This document shows, in pieces, positions 1 to 5,189 of a stretch of DNA of 5,574 nt. The first letter of the stretch is position 1, and the number at the start of each line of letters is the position of its first letter. Both the position numbers and the translations under genes were made by a program. The notes under the pieces were generated by a model. It made no database searches and was not told where the DNA came from. It saw only the letters and a program-made list of their open reading frames with translations. Source of the DNA: Anaerolineales bacterium (GTDB taxonomy: Bacteria > Chloroflexota > Anaerolineae > Anaerolineales > Villigracilaceae); contig JAQTWR010000217.1 in assembly GCA_028689195.1 (NCBI GenBank), forward strand, positions 1 through 5,574, given 5' to 3'.

Positions 1-292
1 GATGCACCCCGCCGACGCGGAGATTCACGGTATTCAAAACGGCGACGCGGTAAAAGTTACGAGCAGGCGCGGCGAGGTGGTTGTCCGCGCAACGGTGACG
101 GAGAAAACTACCGTGGGCGTTGTCTTCCTGCCGTGGCATTTTCACGAAGCGGCGGCGAACCTTTTGACCAACGACGCCCTCGACCCGCAGGCAAAGATCC
201 CCGAGTTCAAAGCCTGCGCGGTGCAGGTCTTCCCGGCAAGAGAAAAGGATTTACAAAATCCAAAAGCGATTTTGAATAGAGGCAGGTACTAG
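1..292 (+). CDS. fdhF: Formate dehydrogenase alpha subunit, C-terminal end (5' truncated by window)
   Basis: This is the last 96 residues of a molybdopterin-dependent oxidoreductase, specifically the molydopterin dinucleotide-binding domain that closes the protein over the bis-MGD cofactor. The visible pattern is typical of the formate dehydrogenase alpha family: an HPADAEIHGI segment (residues 2-11), then GDAVKVTSRRGEV, then VGVVFLPWHFHEAAANLLTN and LDPQAKIPEFKACAVQV close to the end. The family oxidises formate to CO2 and passes electrons to NAD, ferredoxin or a hydrogenase partner. The ATG at base 2 is an internal methionine, because the family runs several hundred residues further upstream in this frame; no catalytic Sec/Cys or Fe-S region is visible here. 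About 17 residues rich in K, N and R follow the usual CAVQV ending, a modest tail. The stop is TAG at 290-292. The symbol follows common annotation practice; the electron-acceptor type cannot be told from this fragment. Confidence 0.9.
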   Translation, partial: MHPADAEIHGIQNGDAVKVTSRRGEVVVRATVTEKTTVGVVFLPWHFHEAAANLLTNDALDPQAKIPEFKACAVQVFPAREKDLQNPKAILNRGRY

Positions 293-297
293 TTGCG

Positions 298-318
298 CCC
301 TCGCCCTAACCCTCTCCC
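298..318 (-). other. Putative G-quadruplex motif, minus strand (telomere-like spacing)
   Basis: On the plus strand CCC runs occur at 298-300, 304-306, 310-312 and 316-318, an exact six-base period. The minus strand therefore has four GGG runs separated by three-base loops AGA, TTA and CGA, a canonical intramolecular G-quadruplex pattern (and an i-motif pattern on the plus strand). It overlaps the left arm of the first hairpin, so the two structures would compete. Confidence 0.55.
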
Positions 319-347
319 GCTGGGAGAGGGAATTCCCTTCCCCCAAA

Positions 348-370
348 GGGGGAAGGGGCGGGGATGAGGG
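348..370 (+). promoter_or_regulatory. Putative G-quadruplex motif in the leader of the STAND gene
   Basis: Four G runs on the plus strand, 348-352, 355-358, 360-363 and 368-370, are separated by loops AA, C and ATGA, which satisfies the usual four-tract rule with short loops. It lies on the coding strand, 24 bases before the ATG at 395, so an RNA reading through from the formate dehydrogenase gene or starting upstream would carry it in the 5' leader. It overlaps the right arm of the second hairpin. A regulatory effect is inference only. Confidence 0.45.
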
Positions 371-383
371 AAAGTCAAAAGTC

Positions 384-388
384 AAAGG
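384..388 (+). promoter_or_regulatory. Ribosome binding site for the STAND NTPase gene
   Basis: AAAGG at 384-388 stands six bases before the ATG at 395 and nine before a second in-frame ATG at 398. This favours ATG 395 (or 398) over the in-frame TTG at 389, which would directly abut the site. The motif is embedded in a small direct repeat, AAAGTCA at 371-377 followed by AAAGTCAAAGG at 378-388. Confidence 0.6.
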
Positions 389-394
389 TTGGCG

Positions 395-2347
395 ATGATG
401 GCGAAAAAAAATTCCAAAATAGTTTCTGTGGCTTTGATCGTGATCGGCGCGGCGCTCATTGCGGCAGTCGGTTTGTTTACGTTGAACGCGTTAACCGCCA
501 GCGAGCCAAAAAGCCTGAGCGAATGGATTGTCGCGGCAATCGCCGCCATTGGCGGCGTGTTTGGCGTTGTGAAAAATGCGATGGATTTGTTCAAGCCCGA
601 TAAGCCTTCCGCGCCGACGTATCGCCAAACCAACGTTGGAGATGGAAACACCAACGTTCAAAACGTGGAAACGTTAAACGTTCACTTGCCCGCGCCGAAA
701 GAGGTTGAGCCGCATCCGCTGTTTGGTTCTGTTCCGCGCTTGAAAACGGAAAAATATATTTCACGCGGAAACCTTGAAACGGATGTGCGCGCCGCCCTGA
801 AGCAAAATCGCGCCGCCGCAATTGTCGGCGTGCATGGCATGGGCGGATTAGGCAAAAGCGAGATGGCAAAGCAGATCTCGTTGGAAGCCCGCGAGAAGAG
901 TTTATGGGTGGATGTGAACGACAAAAACTGGCAAAGCGTGCTCGCCGAACTGACCCGCGTGTGCGACTTGAAACTAGAGCCGAACGCAAGCGACGAAGAT
1001 AAACTCAACGCGCTGCACCGCTACTTCTCTGAAAATCAAAACCTTTTGGTTGTCTTTGACGACGTGCGCCAAAACGCCCTGCCTGATTTGTTCAACTTGC
1101 TGCCGCCTAAACTGCCTTACGCCGCGCTGTTGACCAGCCGTATTATGACGCTGGGAAATATGCAATCCTTCCCCATGGATGTGATGACGCCCAAACAAGC
1201 CCGCGAGTTGCTGGCAAGTATTGTGACCGAAGAAAAAGTAAAAGCCGAAGAAGCGATAGCGCAAAAAATCGCGGAGCGCGTCAAGTTCAACCCGCTGGCG
1301 TTGGAAATTTGCGCCCGTTGGGTCTGGCAGCATAAAGACGGCGCGCGCCCGTTTGCCCGCTTTTACGAGAGAATTGAAAACCGCCTGGAAGCCTTGAAAA
1401 CCGAAGGCGACCCGCGCTGGAATCTCACCGCCGTTTTTGATTTGAGTTACAACGACTTGAACGAAACCGACCAGCGGCGTTTTCGTCAATTGGCTGTGTT
1501 TGCGCCAACGGGATTTTCAATACAAGCCGCCGCGCATCTTTGGGAGTTGGACAAAACCGCCGCCGAAGATATGTTGGAACGCTTTTTGAATCTCTCGCTG
1601 GTTAAAGAAGTAGACGAGCGTTACCGCCTGCATGATTTACTGGACGAATACGCGGCGGGAAAATTACGCGCCGACAGCGAAGAAGAGGAAAAAACCGAAA
1701 CCGCGCTCGCCGATTGGTTAATTAAATTATTTGGCGACCATTACACCGATGACTTTAGCAACGCGCCTCAAGTGGGTTTGGAATTTGCCAACCTAGCTAA
1801 GACCGCAGAGTGGGCGCTCGAAAAACGCAAAGGCGCCCTGCTCGCTGCGCTCGCAACCAAACCGCGCAACTGGCTGTATAACTATTTTAGGGAATTAAAC
1901 GATTGGCTGCGCTGGCTGGAAGGCTCGCTGAAAATTGGCGTTGAAGACAATCAGCTGAAAGCCAACGTGCTCCAAGCCATCGGCGATGTGCAACAGTTCC
2001 GTGATGATCGTGACGCCGCCATTGAAAGTTATAACGAAGCCTTGAAACTCTTCCGTCAAGTCGGGGCTAAATTGGGCGAAGCCAACGTGCTTTCATCTCA
2101 AGGACAGATGTATTTGCCAGATAATCTTGATAAGGCAAATGAGATTTTAAATCAGGCGTTACAAATCTATCAAAAAATTGGCGATGGGTATAGCATTCCC
2201 GCTCAAATCGGTAATTATGGTTGGAAGCTATATCGGTTAGGCGAATATGAAAAATCTAAACCGTATCTTTTACAAGCCGCTGATTTATTTGAAAAAATGG
2301 GCTTGATGGATTATGCTGAAAGACATCGTAACGCCGTAAGTAAATAA
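395..2347 (+). CDS. Membrane-anchored STAND (NB-ARC) NTPase with C-terminal TPRs
   Basis: This 650-residue signal-transduction ATPase has an NLR/AP-ATPase layout. Two hydrophobic helices (about residues 9-32 and 43-61) with basic ends place the remainder in the cytoplasm. A short linker (about 80-98; GDGNTNVQNVETLNVHL) follows. The NB-ARC module is complete: Walker A GMGGLGKS near 148-155, Walker B LLVVFDD near 217-223, an LLTSR sensor at 245-249, NPLAL at 299-303 in place of GLPLAL, the winged-helix DLSYNDL at 349-355 and RLHDLLDEYA at 411-420 as the MHD-like motif. About three 40-residue TPRs occupy 520-645 and are probably the sensor. In such proteins ligand binding drives ADP/ATP exchange and oligomerisation; here the only candidate effector is the membrane segment. 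The start is chosen by the AAAGG site. The last ~250 bp are much more AT-rich (about 37% GC by hand count against 50-55% upstream). It is flanked by repeats on both sides. A role in phage defence or programmed response is plausible but inferred. Confidence 0.88.
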   Translation: MMAKKNSKIVSVALIVIGAALIAAVGLFTLNALTASEPKSLSEWIVAAIAAIGGVFGVVKNAMDLFKPDKPSAPTYRQTNVGDGNTNVQNVETLNVHLPAPKEVEPHPLFGSVPRLKTEKYISRGNLETDVRAALKQNRAAAIVGVHGMGGLGKSEMAKQISLEAREKSLWVDVNDKNWQSVLAELTRVCDLKLEPNASDEDKLNALHRYFSENQNLLVVFDDVRQNALPDLFNLLPPKLPYAALLTSRIMTLGNMQSFPMDVMTPKQARELLASIVTEEKVKAEEAIAQKIAERVKFNPLALEICARWVWQHKDGARPFARFYERIENRLEALKTEGDPRWNLTAVFDLSYNDLNETDQRRFRQLAVFAPTGFSIQAAAHLWELDKTAAEDMLERFLNLSLVKEVDERYRLHDLLDEYAAGKLRADSEEEEKTETALADWLIKLFGDHYTDDFSNAPQVGLEFANLAKTAEWALEKRKGALLAALATKPRNWLYNYFRELNDWLRWLEGSLKIGVEDNQLKANVLQAIGDVQQFRDDRDAAIESYNEALKLFRQVGAKLGEANVLSSQGQMYLPDNLDKANEILNQALQIYQKIGDGYSIPAQIGNYGWKLYRLGEYEKSKPYLLQAADLFEKMGLMDYAERHRNAVSK

Positions 2348-2362
2348 CTCATCTTACATAAT

Positions 2363-2430
2363 GTCATTCTGAGCGTAGCGAAGAATCTCTGAGATTATCA
2401 TAGAGACCCTTCGCTGACGCTCAGGGTGAC
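2363..2430. repeat. Palindromic intergenic repeat, GTCATTCTGAGCG type
   Basis: The left arm at 2363-2383 (GTCATTCTGAGCGTAGCGAA and one further G) is an inverted copy of the right arm at 2409-2430, with two mismatches and one bulged base. The centre contains a small perfect palindrome, AATCTC-T-GAGATT, at 2384-2396. It lies 15 bases after the stop of the STAND gene and could act as an mRNA 3' stabiliser or weak terminator; there is no following T-run. Its left arm aligns with the repeat at 2917-3000 inside the next gene (about 23 of 28 positions), so the two belong to one superfamily. Confidence 0.85.
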
Positions 2431-2439
2431 ACACCCCCG

Positions 2440-2468
2440 CAACCTTCAAACTTTTCAACCTTGCAACC
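2440..2468 (+). repeat. Short imperfect CAACCTT array across the start of the GT87 gene
   Basis: Units CAACCTT (2440-2446), CAAACTTTT (2447-2455), CAACCTTG (2456-2463) and CAACC (2464-2468) form an imperfect tandem array of 7-9 bases. The TTG taken as the start of the following gene lies inside it. It directly follows the palindromic repeat, so the two may be one composite element. No Shine-Dalgarno sequence is visible within it. Confidence 0.5.
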
Positions 2469-3648
2469 CACATTCTCCTCCCGCTTCCACAAGTACGCGT
2501 CCATCTTTGCGCTGGCGCTCATCGCCGTAGTCATCGCCATCCTCTTTTGGGGTCTCATGCTGCCGCGCAAAGATTTCTACAACGAGTTATGGGGACCCGC
2601 CTATCTGCTCGTTCGCGGTCAAAGCCCGTACAACACCGCCAGTCTCAATCCCGTTTTGCCGGCGGCGTGGCTGCCCATGTCTATTGGCTTTTTCTTTCCG
2701 TTCGGCTGGCTCGGCGAGACTCCCGCGCTGCAAGGTTGGTATCTCTTCACCATCCTCGAAATCTGCCTCATCGTCTATCTCGCGCAAGGCGAAAAGATAA
2801 ACCTATTCAATACCATCGCCGCAGCGCTGATGTGCTTCTTCTTTCCGCTGACGCTCAACCACCTCAACCTCGGTCAGTTCTCGGTCACGGTGACGGCGTG
2901 CTGGGCGCTTGCCGTCCGTCTTTGCGAGCGAAGCGAAGCAATCTCCTTGCCGCACAAGATTGATTCGTCGCAAAGAACAAGAACGCTCCTCGCAATGACG
3001 GGCGCGATGTTAATCGCGCTGGCGCTATCCAAGCCGCATTTATGTTCCCTCGCGTTGCTGGGATTTTCCTACCGTCAAACCGCGCGCGGCGGATTACGCC
3101 CCATGCTTTCCCTTTGGGCGCGGATATTGATCTCATGCTTCATTCTTTGCCTCCCGCTCTTTATCGCCTACCCCAATTGGATTCCCGACGCGCTCGTCAG
3201 CATGGGCAAAAATGGATATTGGGCGTTCCCCTCGCTCTACGTCCTCTTTGCGCGATTCATCGGCGCGTGGGGATACGCGCTCGCGGGCGGCGTCGCGTTG
3301 ATTGTCGTCGCGCTCAATTTTCAAATCTGGAAAAAACTTCCGCCGCAAAACGCGCTGTACTGGAGTCTCGCCCTCGCGCCGCTGACCACTCCCTACGTGG
3401 GCAGCTGGGACTTCGTTGTTTTATTTCCGCTGCTGATTTCCACCTACGTCAACGTAGATTGGAAACGAAAATCATTCCTTTGGATCGCCTACCTCGTCGC
3501 CTGGGGATTGATGGCGCGGATACAAATGATGGAAGTAAGCCGCAACCATTATTTTTGGTGGGTCCCGCTCTGGTTCATCGGCGCGGTGGCGGCGACAAAA
3601 GCAGCGCGCGACGCGCCGCTATTTCTTAAAAATAATCACCGCTTCTGA
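2461..3648 (+). CDS. GT87/DUF2029-like membrane glycosyltransferase carrying an in-frame repeat insertion
   Basis: This 395-residue polytopic membrane protein resembles GT87 (DUF2029) mannosyl/arabinosyl-type transferases, which use polyprenyl-phosphate sugars at the outer face of the membrane. After a first helix (about 13-33) comes KDFYNELWGPAYLLVRGQSPY (37-57), matching the family pattern of an Asp-Phe pair, then a small helix and a G-x-x-PY; D38 is the candidate catalytic residue. LNHLNLGQFS (132-141) and ALALSKPHL (186-194) fit the family's GQ-N/F and K-P segments. Roughly nine or ten hydrophobic segments are visible. Residues 153-180 come from a palindromic repeat and sit in the loop between two helices. 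The start is uncertain: TTG 2461 is the only usual start codon between the in-frame stop TAG at 2401 and the first helix, and it lacks a Shine-Dalgarno site; the first ATG in frame (codon 33) would remove helix 1. The end overlaps the convergent gene by 30 bp. The substrate is unknown. Confidence 0.75.
   Translation: MQPTFSSRFHKYASIFALALIAVVIAILFWGLMLPRKDFYNELWGPAYLLVRGQSPYNTASLNPVLPAAWLPMSIGFFFPFGWLGETPALQGWYLFTILEICLIVYLAQGEKINLFNTIAAALMCFFFPLTLNHLNLGQFSVTVTACWALAVRLCERSEAISLPHKIDSSQRTRTLLAMTGAMLIALALSKPHLCSLALLGFSYRQTARGGLRPMLSLWARILISCFILCLPLFIAYPNWIPDALVSMGKNGYWAFPSLYVLFARFIGAWGYALAGGVALIVVALNFQIWKKLPPQNALYWSLALAPLTTPYVGSWDFVVLFPLLISTYVNVDWKRKSFLWIAYLVAWGLMARIQMMEVSRNHYFWWVPLWFIGAVAATKAARDAPLFLKNNHRF
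2917..3000. repeat. Palindromic repeat inserted in frame inside the GT87 gene
   Basis: The outer arms are CGTCTTTGCGAGCG (2917-2930) and CGCTCCTCGCAATGACG (2984-3000), inverted with one mismatch and a three-base gap. The inner arms are CGAAGCAATCT (2934-2944) and AGATTGATTCG (2957-2967), inverted with one mismatch. The unit is 84 bp, exactly 28 codons, and contains no stop in the gene's frame. The peptide it gives (from RLCERSEAIS to TLLAMT) is the signature translation of this repeat type, which usually turns up as spurious intergenic ORFs. It is related to the element at 2363-2430. Confidence 0.85.
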
Positions 3649-5157
3649 TTGATACGCAATCGAATAATCCTTTGCGCCCGCCAGCGCCAGCGCCAATCCG
3701 CGCGTTTTCCGCGCAGAAGAATCCGACACGCCGCAGTTTTTCGCGGGGGAATTAATCGAGATATAAACGTAGTCAAACGCCTTCATCGTCTCTGTTTCGC
3801 GCGCGAGGCACTCCAAGCCCTCGTCAATGCAGCCTTGCAGACGCTGAATCCTCCCCGCCGTTTTGCTAAATTCTCCGCCCAGCAGCCACTCGCTGCCTTG
3901 AATGGTCGTCAGGCTTTGCCTCTCGGAAAGCGCGGGAAACCACTCGTTCGCCGCGTCGCAAAAAACGCCGGGGTCGCCGCTGACGACCAAAAACTTGCTG
4001 TCTGTGGGCGTATGGTTCGCAACCCAAATCATCGCGTCCCTTTCGGGTTCGGGAAGAGATTGCTTCGAGAGGGTCATCGCGTAATACATGGAATTGCTCA
4101 ACAAATAGGCGGAGAGTACCGCAAAGAACGCGGCGGTCTTTTTATATTTTGCGAGCCACGGCAGGATAAATTCCACAACGAAGAAAGCCGCCGCCATCGC
4201 CAGCGGAATATCCCCGATCACATGCGCGCTGCGCGGCTGCGCGATAAAAATAACCAACAGCATCCCCGCGATGAAATAATCCCTTTTGACGAGCAGCGCG
4301 GCAAGCCCCAGCGCCGCCAACGCCCCCAAAAGCCCCAAATAAGATTCCTCCGTCATTACGCGAATATTCAGGATTTTGAAAATGGACAGCAGCGAATGAG
4401 AACCCGTTTGCAGCGCGGAACTCAACGGCGCGAATCCATGCCTGTAAATCACTATCGCATACCACGGCGCGGAGAGGAGGAAAACGCCGACGGCGATAAA
4501 CATCCCGTTCAGGATTCCCTTCGGCGCGCGCGACTTCATCGCCCAAATATAGAGCGCGATTGCGGCGGTATAAATCGGCGCTTCGGTGTGACTCAAAACC
4601 GTCAAACTCCCAAAAATGACCGCGCCCCATATCGCGCTTTTATTTTCATAAACGAATACGCGGTGGATGTAAATCAGCGCGAGCAGCATGAACAATACGC
4701 CGAAACTGCGCGTCAGACCGCCGCCCATCGAACCCCACGCGGTCAGGTGCGGAATCAGCGCGTAAATCAGCGCCGCAATCGCGCTTTGAAGTTTGCCGCC
4801 CAAAATTTCCTTTGCGAAAAAATAAAACGCGGGGATGCAAAGCGCGTTGATGATTCCCGGCAGCCAGCGGAGTATCTCCAGCGGCGAGACGCGCAGCAAA
4901 TCGCCGAGCGCCGCGCCGACGTAAAATCCCAGCGGCGGGTAGGCGAAAGGGATGTTCAAATGATTGTAGGTCGTGAACAAGGGCGGCGCATAATGGTTCG
5001 CCCGCAAATTCAAAATCATCGTATAAAACATCCCGCCGTCGTTGATGGGGAAGCCCGCATTCCACGCGGGCGCAATGCGAAACCACGCGCCAAAAAGCGC
5101 GGCGGCGAAAAGAATTAACGTTGCGATGTTATCTATACTGAGCGGTTTTTTTTTCAT
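3619..5157 (-). CDS. GT-C-fold membrane glycosyltransferase-like protein
   Basis: This is a 512-residue protein with about ten to twelve membrane helices up to residue ~360 and a soluble C-terminal domain of ~150 residues. The first extracytoplasmic loop has FPINDGGMF (36-44), giving an acidic residue (D40) where GT-C enzymes place their catalytic/metal-binding Asp. It continues with FAYPPLGFYVGAAL (71-84), GGGLTRSFG (145-153) and SHTEAPIY (189-196). The soluble part starts ERDAMIWVANHTPTDSKFLVVSGD (372-395) and holds EWFPALSERQSL (405-416), a layout seen in PMT/ArnT-like and '6-pyruvoyl-tetrahydropterin synthase-related' membrane proteins. The expected role is transfer of a sugar from a lipid carrier to a surface acceptor; donor and acceptor are unknown. 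The start ATG at 5157-5155 is followed at once by nine A residues (MKKK). No strong ribosome binding site is seen. It follows the 5190 gene in the same direction after 32 bp, suggesting an operon, and converges on the GT87 gene. Confidence 0.78.
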   Translation of the reverse strand: MKKKPLSIDNIATLILFAAALFGAWFRIAPAWNAGFPINDGGMFYTMILNLRANHYAPPLFTTYNHLNIPFAYPPLGFYVGAALGDLLRVSPLEILRWLPGIINALCIPAFYFFAKEILGGKLQSAIAALIYALIPHLTAWGSMGGGLTRSFGVLFMLLALIYIHRVFVYENKSAIWGAVIFGSLTVLSHTEAPIYTAAIALYIWAMKSRAPKGILNGMFIAVGVFLLSAPWYAIVIYRHGFAPLSSALQTGSHSLLSIFKILNIRVMTEESYLGLLGALAALGLAALLVKRDYFIAGMLLVIFIAQPRSAHVIGDIPLAMAAAFFVVEFILPWLAKYKKTAAFFAVLSAYLLSNSMYYAMTLSKQSLPEPERDAMIWVANHTPTDSKFLVVSGDPGVFCDAANEWFPALSERQSLTTIQGSEWLLGGEFSKTAGRIQRLQGCIDEGLECLARETETMKAFDYVYISINSPAKNCGVSDSSARKTRGLALALAGAKDYSIAYQSEAVIIFKK

Positions 5158-5170
5158 GCGAGTCTCGTAT

Positions 5171-5188
5171 CGCGACGTTTATGTCGCG
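5171..5188 (-). repeat. Small hairpin in the spacer between the two minus-strand genes
   Basis: CGCGAC (5171-5176) and GTCGCG (5183-5188) are perfect inverted arms around a six-base loop. It begins two bases after the stop of the upstream gene and ends 13 bases before the ATG of the next. There is no T-run, so it more likely marks an mRNA processing or stability site, or a minimal repeat, than a terminator. Confidence 0.5.
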
Positions 5189-5189
5189 T

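Larger units (their letters stand above)
298..370. repeat. Compound palindromic repeat (two tandem hairpins in an outer stem)
   Basis: Two perfect hairpins lie side by side. Stem 1 is CCCTCTCCC at 310-318 with GGGAGAGGG at 322-330 around the loop GCT. Stem 2 is CCCTTCCCCC at 335-344 with GGGGGAAGGG at 348-357 around the loop AAA. The ends CCCTC (298-302) and GAGGG (366-370) can pair to enclose both. There is no T-run after either stem, so this is not a classical intrinsic terminator, although it may still stop or stabilise the formate dehydrogenase transcript. It resembles the non-coding 'CCCTCxCCCTAACCCTCTCCC' repeats found in many copies in diverse bacterial genomes; that link is from memory and copy number cannot be seen in this window. 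Confidence 0.8.

Noticed and set aside
322..357. The GC-rich hairpins as intrinsic terminators of the formate dehydrogenase gene
   Set aside because: The stems are strong, but no U-tract follows either one; they are better described as a repeat element with possible side effects on transcription.
404..411. A tract of eight A residues just after the STAND start, and a tract of nine at 5146-5154 in the minus-strand gene, as programmed slippage sites
   Set aside because: Lys-rich AAA codons right after the start are common, and no alternative frame downstream gives a sensible product, so there is no evidence for productive slippage.
364..603. A 79-codon frame with an ATG at 364 upstream of the STAND gene
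   Set aside because: The ATG lies in the G-rich arm of the palindromic repeat, and the frame runs out of phase over the NTPase start with a basic, low-information product.
974..1489. A 171-codon open frame antisense to the STAND gene, with smaller ones nearby
   Set aside because: It lies wholly opposite the well-supported NB-ARC coding region and has no recognisable motif or start context.
2357..2362. CATAAT as a -10 box for the GT87 gene
   Set aside because: No -35-like hexamer is present at 16-18 bases upstream, and a single near-match in AT-rich sequence is not enough.
2547..3629. Alternative-frame plus-strand open frames inside the GT87 gene (2547-2963 and 3042-3629)
   Set aside because: Both are Arg/Ser-rich shadow frames. 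One ends in the repeat itself, and neither has a ribosome binding site or family pattern.
3649..5118. A long open frame of 489 codons on the plus strand antisense to the GT-C-like gene
   Set aside because: It starts at ATT, and its product is a hydrophilic Arg/Gln-rich sequence without domains, as expected from the complement of a hydrophobic membrane protein. The minus-strand reading has clear helices and motifs.
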